Source: Reyranella sp. (GTDB taxonomy: Bacteria > Pseudomonadota > Alphaproteobacteria > Reyranellales > Reyranellaceae). From it: a stretch of 52,579 bases of DNA. The notes under the pieces are model-generated. The model worked only from the letters and a program-made list of their open reading frames with translations, was not told the origin of the DNA and ran no database searches. Both the position numbers and the translations under genes were made by a program. Below are positions 17,085 to 25,096 of this stretch, one piece after another; within the stretch, counting starts at the first letter, position 1, and each line of letters opens with the position of its first letter. The DNA is taken from NCBI RefSeq assembly GCF_030651995.1, contig NZ_JAUSBN010000050.1:1-52579 (forward strand), given 5' to 3'.

Positions 17085-18233
17085 ATGCCCGTGACTGCCG
17101 CTCTGGCCGCGCATTACACGCAAGAACACCAGATGTTTCGTGAGACCTGCCGGCGTTTCTTCGAGAAGGAAGTGACCCCGTTCCACATGAAGTGGGAGGA
17201 AGAGGGTGTCGTGCCGCGCGAGCTGTGGCGCAAGGCGGGTGAGCAGGGGCTGCTGGGCATGACCATGCCCGAGGCCTATGGCGGCGCCGGCGCCGATTTC
17301 CTCTACAGCGCCATCATGATCGAGGAGCAGGGACGGGCACTGGCGTCCGGTCCGGCGTTCTCGCTGCACAACGACATCGTGGTCCCCTATCTGCTCCACT
17401 ACGGCACCGAGGAGCAGAAGAAGAAGTGGATCCCCAAGGCCTGCTCCGGCGAGCTGGTCACGGCCATCGCCATGACCGAGCCGGGCACGGGCTCGGACCT
17501 GCAGGCGGTGAAGACCACGGCCGTCATGGACGGCAATCACTTGGTCATCAACGGTTCCAAGACCTTCATCTCCAACGGCCAGCTCGCCGACCTGGTGATC
17601 GTGGTCGCCAAGACCGATCCCAAGCTGGGCGCCAAGGGCACGTCTCTCATCGCCGTCGAGACGAACACCGAGGGCTTCAAGCGCGGCCGCAATCTCGAGA
17701 AGATCGGCATGAAGGCGCAGGACACGTCGGAGCTGTTCTTCCAGGACGTGCGCGTGCCGGCCGATCACCTGCTGGGCGGGCCCGGCATGGGTTTCGTCCA
17801 GCTGATGCAGCAGCTGCCGCAGGAGCGGCTGGTCATCGCCATCCAGGCGGTCGCCGCCATCGAGGCCGCGCTGGAGCATACGCTGGCCTACGTGAAGGAG
17901 CGCAAGGCGTTCGGAAAGCAGATCATCGATTTCCAGAACACCCGCTTCAAGCTCGCCGAACTCAAGACCAAGGCCCATATCGCGCGCGTCTTCGTCGACG
18001 ATTGCGTGGCCAAGCACCTCAAGGGCGAGCTCGACGTCGCGACCGCGGCGATGGCCAAGTACTGGACGACCGACCTTCAGTGCGAGCTGATCGACGAGTG
18101 CCTGCAGTTCCACGGCGGCTATGGCTACATGTGGGAATACCCGATTGCGCGCCTCTACGCCGACGCCCGCGTGCAGAAGATCTACGGCGGCACCAACGAG
18201 ATCATGAAAGAGCTTATTGGACGGACGCTCTGA
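17085..18233 (+). CDS. Acyl-CoA dehydrogenase
   Basis: This 382-residue FAD enzyme catalyses the first oxidation of beta-oxidation. It shows AMTEPGTGSDLQ (129-140), the FISNGQLADL block and the C-terminal QFHGGYGYMWEYP...RVQKIYGGTNEI signature. The usual MCAD catalytic Glu in YEGT is replaced by Gly (YGGT). Glu247 in QLPQERLV is placed like the catalytic base of isovaleryl- and long-chain-type enzymes. GGAGG lies just before the ATG. It is followed by the thiolase and the FadB-like gene on the same strand, separated by repeat elements. Confidence 0.93.
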   Translation: MPVTAALAAHYTQEHQMFRETCRRFFEKEVTPFHMKWEEEGVVPRELWRKAGEQGLLGMTMPEAYGGAGADFLYSAIMIEEQGRALASGPAFSLHNDIVVPYLLHYGTEEQKKKWIPKACSGELVTAIAMTEPGTGSDLQAVKTTAVMDGNHLVINGSKTFISNGQLADLVIVVAKTDPKLGAKGTSLIAVETNTEGFKRGRNLEKIGMKAQDTSELFFQDVRVPADHLLGGPGMGFVQLMQQLPQERLVIAIQAVAAIEAALEHTLAYVKERKAFGKQIIDFQNTRFKLAELKTKAHIARVFVDDCVAKHLKGELDVATAAMAKYWTTDLQCELIDECLQFHGGYGYMWEYPIARLYADARVQKIYGGTNEIMKELIGRTL

Positions 18234-18240
18234 CAAACAA

Positions 18241-18349
18241 CCTCATCCTGAGGAGCCGCGTTTTGCGCGGCGTCTCGAAGCATGGGCAACATAAAGACTG
18301 GTTCCCACCCTTCGAGACGCGGTCCTGCGGACCGCTCCTCAGGGTGAGG
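18241..18349. repeat. Palindromic repeat, family 2, pair 1
   Basis: Two inverted arms, 18241-18286 (CCTCATCCTGAGGAGC...GTCTCGAAGCATGGG) and 18304-18349 (CCCACCCTTCGAGAC...CTCCTCAGGGTGAGG), each contain their own short GC hairpin. The same family appears at 19615-19722. It lies between the acyl-CoA dehydrogenase and thiolase genes. This resembles the REP-type elements common in Bradyrhizobium-like alphaproteobacteria. Confidence 0.85.
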
Positions 18350-18386
18350 TCAAAAGGTAATCTGAATTAGCGAATAGGAGACCGAC

Positions 18387-19598
18387 ATGACCGACGCATA
18401 CATCTACGACGCCGTTCGCACCCCGCGCGGCAAGGGCCGCAAGGATGGTTCGCTGCATGAAGTGACTCCGGTGCGCCTGGCCGTCACCGCGCTGCAGGCC
18501 GTGCGCGACCGCAACAATCTCGACACGCACCTGGTCGACGACATCGTGCTCGGCTGCGTCATGCCGATCGGCGAGCAGGGGGCCGACATCGCGCGCACCG
18601 CGTCGGTGATGGCGGGCTATGCCGAGACCGTGTCGGGCGTGCAGATCAACCGCTTTTGCGCCTCGGGCCTCGAAGCCACCAACATGGCGGCCGCGCAGGT
18701 CATGTCGGGCCAGAGCCAGGCCGCGATCGGCGGCGGTGTCGAGAGCATGAGCCGCGTGCCGATGGGCTCGGACGGCGGCGCCTGGGCGGTCGATCCGGCC
18801 GTGGCGATCCCGATGTACTTCGTGCCGCAGGGTGTTTCGGCCGACCTGATCGCCACCAAGTACGGCATGAGCCGCGACGACGTCGACAGCTATGCCGTCG
18901 AATCGCAGAGGCGCGCCAAGGCTGCCTGGGACGCCGGCCACTTCAAGAAGTCGATCGTGCCTGTGCGCGACCAGAACGGCATCGAGCTGCTGGGCCATGA
19001 CGAGTTCCTGCGCCCGACCACGACCATGCAGACGCTGGCCGCGCTGGAGCCCAGCTTCAAGATGCAGGGCGAAATGATGCCCGGCTTCAACGCGGTGGCG
19101 CAGCAGCGCTATCCCGAGGTCGAGAAGATCCATCACGTGCACCATGCCGGCAACTCGTCGGGCATCGTCGACGGCGCCGCCGCGATCCTGGTGGGCTCCA
19201 AGGAGTTCGGCGAGAAGGCCGGCCTCAAGCCGCGCGCCCGTATCCGCTCCTTCGCCTCGATTGGCTCGGAGCCGGCGATCATGCTGACCGGCCCGGCGCC
19301 GGCCTCGGAGAAGGCGCTGAAGCGCGCCGGCATGTCGGTGGGCGACATCGACCTGTTCGAGCTGAACGAGGCCTTCGCCGCCGTCGTGCTGCGCTACATG
19401 CAGATCCTCAAGATGCCGCACGACAAGATCAACGTGAATGGCGGCGCGATCGCCATGGGCCATCCGCTGGGCGCCACCGGCGCGATGATCCTAGGCACGC
19501 TGCTCGACGAGCTCGAGCGCCGCAACCTCTCGACCGGCCTCGCCACGCTCTGCGTCGGCGGCGGCATGGGCACCGCCACCATCATCGAGCGCGTCTGA
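18387..19598 (+). CDS. Acetyl-CoA C-acyltransferase (thiolase)
   Basis: This 403-residue thiolase cleaves 3-ketoacyl-CoA in the last step of beta-oxidation, or condenses acetyl-CoA in reverse. Catalytic residues are Cys91 in [10 protein letters not shown], His359 in GHPLGATGA and Cys389 in [10 protein letters not shown]. The length and the [13 protein letters not shown] segment fit a degradative FadA/FadI-type enzyme. It sits between the acyl-CoA dehydrogenase and the bifunctional hydratase/dehydrogenase, completing the cycle. Palindromic repeat pairs flank it on both sides. Confidence 0.94.
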   Translation: MTDAYIYDAVRTPRGKGRKDGSLHEVTPVRLAVTALQAVRDRNNLDTHLVDDIVLGCVMPIGEQGADIARTASVMAGYAETVSGVQINRFCASGLEATNMAAAQVMSGQSQAAIGGGVESMSRVPMGSDGGAWAVDPAVAIPMYFVPQGVSADLIATKYGMSRDDVDSYAVESQRRAKAAWDAGHFKKSIVPVRDQNGIELLGHDEFLRPTTTMQTLAALEPSFKMQGEMMPGFNAVAQQRYPEVEKIHHVHHAGNSSGIVDGAAAILVGSKEFGEKAGLKPRARIRSFASIGSEPAIMLTGPAPASEKALKRAGMSVGDIDLFELNEAFAAVVLRYMQILKMPHDKINVNGGAIAMGHPLGATGAMILGTLLDELERRNLSTGLATLCVGGGMGTATIIERV

Positions 19599-19614
19599 GA
19601 AACCTCGACCCATT

Positions 19615-19722
19615 GCCCACCCTTCGAGACGGCCGCTGGGCGGCCTCCTCAGGGTGAGGCAGTGGTTCAAGAGAAGTCCTCACCCTGAGGAGCGAGCAGA
19701 GCGAGCGTCTCGAAGGGTGGCC
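19615..19722. repeat. Palindromic repeat, family 2, pair 2
   Basis: Arms at 19615-19660 (CCCACCCTTCGAGAC...CTCAGGGTGAGG) and 19678-19722 (CCTCACCCTGAGGAGC...GTCTCGAAGGGTGG) are inverted copies of the family seen at 18241-18349, with the arm order reversed. It fills the gap between the thiolase and FadB-like genes and ends about 25 bases before the latter's start. Confidence 0.85.
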
Positions 19723-19746
19723 ACGGGAAGAATTCGGAGACCAACC

Positions 19747-21996
19747 ATGATCAACTACAACGTCGATTCGGACGGCATCGCGACCATCACCTGGGACATG
19801 CCGAACCGCGCGATGAACGTGCTGAACGAGGCCTCGATGACGGCCTATGCCGGTGCGCTCGAGACCGCCCTGAAGGACGAGAAGGTCAAGGGCATCATCA
19901 TCACGTCGGGCAAGGACAGCTTCATCGCCGGCGCCGATCTCGAGATGATCCTGAGCCTCGACACGTCCGACGCGTCGAAGCTTATGGAGCAGTTCAGCCA
20001 GCTGCAGAAGATGTTCCGCCGCCAGGAGACGGGCGGCAAGCCGATCGTGGCCGCGATCAACGGCACGGCGCTGGGCGGCGGCTTCGAGATCTGTCTCGCC
20101 ACTCACTACCGTATCGCCGCGGCCAACCCGAAGACCAAGGTCGGCCAGCCCGAGGTGAAGATAGGCCTGCTGCCGGGCGGCGGCGGCACGCAGCGCATTC
20201 CGCGCCTGATCGGCGTGCAGAACGCGGCGCCGATCCTGCTCGAAGGCAAGGACCTGACGGTCGATGCCGCCAAGGGCCTCGGCCTGATCCACGAGGTCGT
20301 GCCGGCGGGCGAGCTGCTGGCCCGCGCCAAGGCCTGGCTGACGGCGCCGGCGACCGAGCAGGTCGTGCCGGAATATGCCGGCAAGGGCGCCAAGGCGATC
20401 GACGGCCGCGCCGTGCAGCCGTGGGACCGCAAGGGCTTCAAGGTGCCGGGCTTCCCCGGCGGCCAGGTCTGGAGCCCGCCGGGCGTCATGACCTTCATCG
20501 GCGGCAGCGCGATGGTGCGCGGCAAGACCAACGGCATCTATCCGGCACCGAAGGCGATCATGAGCTGCGTCTACGAGGGGCTGCAGCTTCCGTTCGATGC
20601 CGGCCTCAGGGTCGAGACCCGCTACTTCGTCTCGCTGCTGCGCGATCCCGTCGCCAAGAGCATGATCCGCACGCTGTTCTTCGGCCTGCAGGAAGCCAAC
20701 AAGCTGGTGCGCCGGCCGAAGGGCGTGCCGAAGCAGGACTACAAGAAGATCGGCGTGCTGGGCGCCGGCCTGATGGGCGCCGGCATCGCCACCGTCTCGG
20801 TGCAGGCCGGCCTCGACATCGTGCTGATCGACCGTGACCAGGCCGCAGCCGACAAGGGCAAGGCGCACATCGCCGACGAGCTGGGCAAGCTGGTGAAGCG
20901 CAAGCGCCTCGACCAGGCCAAGGCCGACGCGATGCTGGCCAAGGTCACGGCGACCCCGGACTTCGGCGCGCTCAAGGACTGCGACCTCGTGATAGAGGCG
21001 GTGTTCGAGAACCGCGAAGTGAAGGCCGAGGCCACCAAGAAGGCCGAGGCCGCGCTGCCAAAGACCGCGGTCTTCGCATCGAACACCTCGACGCTGCCGA
21101 TCACCGGCCTCGCCGAAGCCTCGTCGCGGCCGGACCAGTTCATCGGCCTGCACTTCTTCTCGCCGGTCGAGAAGATGCCGCTGGTCGAGATCATCGTCGG
21201 GCAGAAGACCTCGCAGGAGACGCTCGCGCGGGCTCTCGACTACGTCCAGAAGATCCGCAAGACGCCGATCGTCGTGAACGACAGCCGCGGCTTCTTCACC
21301 TCCCGCGTCTGCGGCGCCTTCATCAGCGAAGGCCATCGCATGCTGAAGGAGGGCATCCCGGCCGCCATGATCGAGAACTGCGCGCGCTATGCCGGCATGC
21401 CGGTCGGCCCGCTGTCGCTCAACGACGAGGTCGCCATCGACCTGTCGTGGAAGATCATGGACCAGGCGCGGCGCGACGCCGAGGCTTCTGGCCAGAAGTT
21501 CGAAGGCGCCGGCACCGAGGACATCCTCGAGCTGATGGTCAAGAAGCTGGAGCGCTTCGGCCGCAAGAACGGCAAGGGCTTCTACGAGTATCCGGCCGAC
21601 GGCAAGAAGCGCCTGTGGCCGGAACTCGAGAAGTACTTCCCGGCCGACCCGGCGCTCCTCTACGGCGAGGGCGAGGACAAGCGCGCCAAGGAGGACGAGA
21701 TCAAGAAGCGCCTGCTCTACGTCCAGGCGGTCGACACCGCGCGCTGCCTCGAAAGCAATGTGCTGACCAACCCGCAGGACGGCGACGTCGGCTCGATCAT
21801 GGGCCTGGGCTTCGCGCCGCAGACCGGCGGGGCGATCAGCCTGATCGACCAGGTCGGCATCAAGACGTTCGTCGCCGAGTGCGACGAGTTCGCCAAGAAG
21901 TACGGCAACCAGTTCGAGGTGCCCAAGCTCCTGCGCGACATGGCCGCCAAGGGCGAGAGCTTCTACGGCAACTACCACCCGGCGAAGGCGGCGTAG
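19747..21996 (+). CDS. Bifunctional enoyl-CoA hydratase/3-hydroxyacyl-CoA dehydrogenase (FadB/FadJ type)
   Basis: This 749-residue protein joins a crotonase domain (1 to about 300) to 3-hydroxyacyl-CoA dehydrogenase domains (about 335-749). The hydratase half has the NGTALGGG oxyanion loop (105-112) and the two catalytic Glu positions, E115 and E136 (GQPEVKIG). The dehydrogenase half has the NAD motif GVLGAGLMGAGIA from about residue 337, SNTSTLP and HFFSPVEKMPLVEI. It carries out steps two and three of beta-oxidation and probably pairs with the thiolase upstream. The ATG at 19747 follows CGGAG; upstream in-frame codons lie in the repeat and were rejected. Confidence 0.95.
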   Translation: MINYNVDSDGIATITWDMPNRAMNVLNEASMTAYAGALETALKDEKVKGIIITSGKDSFIAGADLEMILSLDTSDASKLMEQFSQLQKMFRRQETGGKPIVAAINGTALGGGFEICLATHYRIAAANPKTKVGQPEVKIGLLPGGGGTQRIPRLIGVQNAAPILLEGKDLTVDAAKGLGLIHEVVPAGELLARAKAWLTAPATEQVVPEYAGKGAKAIDGRAVQPWDRKGFKVPGFPGGQVWSPPGVMTFIGGSAMVRGKTNGIYPAPKAIMSCVYEGLQLPFDAGLRVETRYFVSLLRDPVAKSMIRTLFFGLQEANKLVRRPKGVPKQDYKKIGVLGAGLMGAGIATVSVQAGLDIVLIDRDQAAADKGKAHIADELGKLVKRKRLDQAKADAMLAKVTATPDFGALKDCDLVIEAVFENREVKAEATKKAEAALPKTAVFASNTSTLPITGLAEASSRPDQFIGLHFFSPVEKMPLVEIIVGQKTSQETLARALDYVQKIRKTPIVVNDSRGFFTSRVCGAFISEGHRMLKEGIPAAMIENCARYAGMPVGPLSLNDEVAIDLSWKIMDQARRDAEASGQKFEGAGTEDILELMVKKLERFGRKNGKGFYEYPADGKKRLWPELEKYFPADPALLYGEGEDKRAKEDEIKKRLLYVQAVDTARCLESNVLTNPQDGDVGSIMGLGFAPQTGGAISLIDQVGIKTFVAECDEFAKKYGNQFEVPKLLRDMAAKGESFYGNYHPAKAA

Positions 21997-22017
21997 GCTG
22001 CCACACCGCTCCTACCG

Positions 22018-22177
22018 TCCTCTCCGCCCGCGTCAGCGGGGGGAGAGGAGGGGGCCCCGCGCGTCTGCGTGGGGTAGGTGAGGTGGGTGCTTCTGCAGGG
22101 CACACACCTCGCCCGTACACTCCACATGACCCACCTCTCCTAACCTCTCCCCCCCCCGCTAAAGCGGGCGGAGAGGA
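22018..22177. repeat. MITE-like palindromic element
   Basis: The ends carry a perfect 14-bp inverted repeat: TCCTCTCCGCCCGC at 22018-22031 and its complement at 22164-22177. A second, imperfect 17-bp inverted pair lies inside (GGGTAGGTGAGGTGGGT near 22072-22088 and ACCCACCTCTCCTAACC near 22129-22145). The 160-bp unit is GC-rich, noncoding and could fold into one long hairpin. It fills the gap between the FadB-like gene and the hydratase gene. Confidence 0.75.
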
Positions 22178-22246
22178 ACATGAGGTTTGACGTCGCGACG
22201 TGGGGAAGTACAAAAGCCCGATATCGCAAATCTGGAGGGAAATGCC

Positions 22247-23035
22247 GTGGACGCCAAGGAAATCGCCGCACTCGCCGACCGCATCGTCGAAGGCCGCTGC
22301 TCGAAGACGACGATGGACTGGCTTGCGGATGCCACGGCGAGCCTCTCCGAGACCGATGCCTACAAGGTCCAGTTCGCCGTCCACGACAAGCTCGAGGCCG
22401 CCGGCTGGAAGCTCGCTGGCTGGAAGGTCGCGTTCGCCGTTCCGGCGCAGTACGAGCCGCTGAAGCTCTCGGGCCCGGCCTTCGCCGGCATCTACACCAG
22501 CGGCATCAAGCAGAGCGGCGCGGTGTTCGAGAAGGGCTGGCCGCTCAAGGCCGGCGTCGAATGCGAGATGGTCGCGCGCATGGCCAAGGACGCGCCGGCC
22601 GGCACGCAATACACGGCCGACTCGATCAAGGACTACGTCGCCAACCTCTATTGCGGCATGGAAGTGGTGGAGAACCGCTACGGCGATGCCTCCAAGCTGG
22701 GTGGGCCGGGCCGCATCGTCGACGACGTGCTGCAGGCCGCCTGCATCGTCGGCACCGAGATCAAGGACTGGCAGAAGACCGACTTCGCCAACGTGAAGGG
22801 CCGCTCCGAGTTCGAGGGCAAGGAGATCGGCGCCGGCCCCGGCAGCAACGTTATGGGCGGCGCGATGATCTCGCTCGCCTGGCTCGCCAACAAGCTGATC
22901 GCCAACGGCAAGCAGCTGAAGGCCGGCGACATGATCCTGACCGGGTCGGTCCACCCGCCGCAGTTCCTGCCGGGCCCCGGCGTCGCCAAGACCGAGTTCG
23001 TCGGACTGGGCGGCGCGGAGATCACCGTCAAGTAA
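22247..23035 (+). CDS. 2-keto-4-pentenoate hydratase (MhpD)/FAH-like protein
   Basis: This 262-residue protein fits the MhpD-like branch of the fumarylacetoacetase fold, which hydrates 2-hydroxydienoates in meta-cleavage pathways. Supporting segments are AGWKVAFA near residue 60, GVECEMVARM near residue 105 (Glu pair as metal ligands) and GDMILTGSVHPP.FLPGPG near the C-terminus. I chose GTG 22247 because GGAGGG stands 7 bases upstream. An in-frame TTG at 22187 lies at the end of the repeat element and was rejected. The substrate is unknown. Confidence 0.8.
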   Translation: MDAKEIAALADRIVEGRCSKTTMDWLADATASLSETDAYKVQFAVHDKLEAAGWKLAGWKVAFAVPAQYEPLKLSGPAFAGIYTSGIKQSGAVFEKGWPLKAGVECEMVARMAKDAPAGTQYTADSIKDYVANLYCGMEVVENRYGDASKLGGPGRIVDDVLQAACIVGTEIKDWQKTDFANVKGRSEFEGKEIGAGPGSNVMGGAMISLAWLANKLIANGKQLKAGDMILTGSVHPPQFLPGPGVAKTEFVGLGGAEITVK

Positions 23036-23061
23036 GAGTATCCCTGACGGCGGAGGCGGGC

Positions 23062-23160
23062 ATGGCCCAGTGCCCGTTCCACAGCCATTGTGGTGAGGAG
23101 GAGATGTTCCTCATCCTGGAGCAGGTCTGTTCGGGGAAAATGACGCGCGATTTCGGATAG
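23062..23160 (+). pseudogene. Remnant of a cupin-domain gene
   Basis: The reading frame encodes 32 residues in which HSHCGEEEMFLILE matches the first cupin motif (a His-X-His metal pair followed by EE.F.ILEG). After LILE the match ends and an unrelated 12-residue tail runs to TAG. A full cupin is about 100 residues or more, so the rest is missing. The fragment lies directly against the family-1 repeat hairpin at 23168. Probably non-functional. Confidence 0.6.
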
Positions 23161-23167
23161 GGAAAAT

Positions 23168-23237
23168 TGTCATCCCGAGCGCAGCGAGGGACCTTTATCG
23201 GTGGCCTTAAAGGTCCCTCCCTGCGCTCGGGATGACA
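23168..23237. repeat. Palindromic repeat, family 1, outward pair (copy D)
   Basis: The same 29-bp arms as in copies A and C occur in the opposite order. TGTCATCCCGAGCG...GGGACCTTT (23168-23196) is followed by a 12-base loop and then AAAGGTCCCTCC...GGGATGACA (23209-23237). The arms pair with one mismatch, so this copy would fold into a tight hairpin. It adjoins the cupin remnant. Confidence 0.85.
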
Positions 23238-23297
23238 AAGTGCGGAGGGCGAACTCCGGTCCGGCGACCGGCGCTATCGGCTGCTTCGGGGACGACG

Positions 23298-23666
23298 TCA
23301 GTGGCTCGGTCCGTTGGCGAGCAGCCGATCGAGATGCGCCGTCTCGTCTGACCAGCCGCCCGGCGGCCATGGCGCCGAAGGGTCGATCGGCTCGCGCAGG
23401 GGCGAGAACGGCACCTCATCGCCCTCCAGTATCTCGACGTCGATCCGGAAATCCTCGTCCTGCTCGAAGCCGTGCCAGTGCAGGAACTCGCCATAGGCGC
23501 GGCGGCCGTCACGCAAACGGAGCACGAACCCGGCGGCGCTGTCGTGCATGTCGCCATACGCCCAGTAGCGCTCGACCTTTTCGATGTCGGCCGGCACGAA
23601 GCCGTGGCTCTCGCCGTCGAGCACGTCGAGGGCATGGCCCAGTTCGTAGAATCCGCGGATCCGCAT
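23298..23666 (-). CDS. Protein of unknown function, 122 aa
   Basis: I do not recognise this 122-residue acidic protein. It is soluble, with no signal or membrane segment. It has several conserved-looking aromatic stretches (GFYELGHALDVLDG near the start, YWAYGDMHDSAAGFVLRLRDGRR in the middle, LHWHGFEQDEDFRID later) that suggest a compact beta-rich fold. The gene is alone on the minus strand, between the family-1 repeat and the 2H-phosphoesterase pair. Codon bias matches the neighbours, which supports a real gene. Confidence 0.65.
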   Translation of the reverse strand: MRIRGFYELGHALDVLDGESHGFVPADIEKVERYWAYGDMHDSAAGFVLRLRDGRRAYGEFLHWHGFEQDEDFRIDVEILEGDEVPFSPLREPIDPSAPWPPGGWSDETAHLDRLLANGPSH

Positions 23667-23759
23667 GGTTCCATCGTATCAAATGTTTCGGGGCCACCCC
23701 GAGCCCTTGCTTCGATCTGAAGGAGAACATATCATGAACACATAGCCAGGGAGGAAGCT

Positions 23760-24419
23760 GTGGGCGGATCTTTCGCAAGGACAAGTGAGACGCTTGGCGC
23801 AGGCCGCTCCCTGCCACGCTGGCCGCACCACGGCGTCTCGCGGCTGGGTGTCGACCGCCTCCTGAGACGTCATGCCGGGATTCGCCGGGCGGGACCCCGC
23901 GTCACCGACCGTCTGTTCTTCGCGGTCGTGCCGGATGCCGGCACGGCGGAGAAGATCGCCCAGCGTGCCGCCGTCTGGCGGGCCCGCCATGGGCTGACGG
24001 GCAGGCTGCTGAAGGCCGCGCACTTCCACGTCAACCTGGCGCCCGTGCACGAGGGCAACGGCTTGCCGGATGCCGACGAGATCGAGGGCTGGATGGCGCG
24101 CGTCCGGGAGATTCCGATGCCGTCCTTCCGCGTCGCGTTCGATCGGCTGACCAGCTTCGCCAACGGGGCGCTCGTGCTCACGGGGGAAGAGGCAACCATC
24201 GGCCTCGAGGTGCTGCAGCAGCGCCTGAGCGATGCGCTCGACGACACGCCGCGGCCGGCCCGCCGCTACACGCCGCACGTGACCCTGCTTCACGACGGCC
24301 GCCACATCGAGGCCGAGCCGGTTGAGCCCATCGCCTGGACGGTCCGCGAGATCGTGCTGGTTCACAGTCCGGTCGGCCAGACGACGCACCGCCACCTGAT
24401 GCGCCTGCCGCTGGCCTGA
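23760..24419 (+). CDS. 2'-5' RNA ligase/2H phosphoesterase family protein, copy 1
   Basis: This 219-residue protein has the LigT/2H phosphoesterase layout: DRLFFAVVPD at 50-59, a first His motif, then a second about 80 residues later. The second motif is canonical HVT (173-175), but the first reads HVN (90-92) instead of H-X-T/S. Such enzymes act on 2',3'-cyclic or 2'-5' phosphodiesters. GTG 23760 (GGGAGG just upstream) is the only in-frame start, leaving an odd 48-residue, Arg-rich leader before the domain. A paralogue follows 30 bp downstream, both sharing WTVREIVLVHS.LG/VG..THR near the end. Confidence 0.8.
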   Translation: MGGSFARTSETLGAGRSLPRWPHHGVSRLGVDRLLRRHAGIRRAGPRVTDRLFFAVVPDAGTAEKIAQRAAVWRARHGLTGRLLKAAHFHVNLAPVHEGNGLPDADEIEGWMARVREIPMPSFRVAFDRLTSFANGALVLTGEEATIGLEVLQQRLSDALDDTPRPARRYTPHVTLLHDGRHIEAEPVEPIAWTVREIVLVHSPVGQTTHRHLMRLPLA

Positions 24420-24449
24420 TCCCTCCCGGGACGACGTTCGGGACGAGAC

Positions 24450-25019
24450 ATGATTACGGTGAGGCCGACCGACCGGCTGTCCTTCGCCGTGCGTCCCGAC
24501 GCGGAGACGGTGGAGGCGATCTGCAGCGCCCGGCGGAAACTGTGCGAGAAGGCAGGCCTCTCGGGACCGGACGTCCCGCCGGAGCAGCTTCACGTCCCGC
24601 TGTGGCGTGTCGGCGACTACGTGGTGCCCCCGACGGCGCAGGACATCGACGCGATCCTGCGACGGGCCGGCACCGTCGAGATGCCGCCGTTCCGGATCTC
24701 CTTCAGGTGCGCGAAGTCTCTCGGCAGAGGTGCCCTCGTGCTGTGTGGCGGCAGGGGAAGCGCCGAGCTCAAAAAACTATCGATCCGGCTGCGCGATGCG
24801 CTGACCCCGCCCGGCGCGGAAAGAGGGTGCGCCTTCCTGCCCCACATGACGCTCATGAGGAGCGAGACGATCCTGCCTGAGCGCCGCATCAAGGCGATCG
24901 GCTGGACGGTACGCGAGATCGTCCTCGTGCACAGCCAGCTGGGCAGGGCGACGCACCGTCTTGTCGGGTGCCTGCCGTTGAGGACACGGCAGTTGTCGTT
25001 GCCGGGATTCGATCTCTGA
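24450..25019 (+). CDS. 2'-5' RNA ligase/2H phosphoesterase family protein, copy 2
   Basis: This 189-residue paralogue of the preceding gene lacks its long leader and starts MITVRPTDRLSFAVRPD. The second motif HMT (132-134) is intact; the first is HVP (48-50), lacking the Thr/Ser of the H-X-T/S pattern. Both copies have changed their first motif, which makes catalysis uncertain. The shared C-terminal WTVREIVLVHS block shows tandem duplication, though the rest has diverged. The gene probably forms an operon with copy 1 and ends 78 bp before brnT. Confidence 0.8.
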   Translation: MITVRPTDRLSFAVRPDAETVEAICSARRKLCEKAGLSGPDVPPEQLHVPLWRVGDYVVPPTAQDIDAILRRAGTVEMPPFRISFRCAKSLGRGALVLCGGRGSAELKKLSIRLRDALTPPGAERGCAFLPHMTLMRSETILPERRIKAIGWTVREIVLVHSQLGRATHRLVGCLPLRTRQLSLPGFDL

Positions 25020-25061
25020 TCGGGCAGGCTCATATCGTTGCAGATTGAAGCTGCTTCGAGT

Positions 25062-25096
25062 TTGACCGGCGATATGGCAAATTGTATATACAAGAC
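25062..25096 (+). promoter_or_regulatory. brnTA promoter with palindromic operator over the -10 box
   Basis: TTGACC (25062-25067) and TATATA (25085-25090) are 17 bp apart. The -10 box is the centre of a perfect 12-bp palindrome, TTGTATATACAA (25082-25093). Transcription would begin about 7 bases later, at the A of the brnT ATG (25097). No Shine-Dalgarno sequence is present, so a leaderless mRNA is likely. BrnA proteins are known to repress their own operon, and this palindrome is the obvious candidate site. Confidence 0.6.

Noticed and set aside
16962..18236. Upstream extension of the minus-strand methionine aminopeptidase frame (about 425 codons)
   Set aside because: This part is antisense to the acyl-CoA dehydrogenase, has no aminopeptidase similarity, and the usual MTIENEEQLEKLR start with a ribosome-binding site lies at 16961.
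23734..23745. Three-codon frame ATG AAC ACA TAG with an AAGGAGA ribosome-binding site before the first 2H-phosphoesterase gene
   Set aside because: It could be a leader peptide, but three codons without other structure cannot be supported as a gene.
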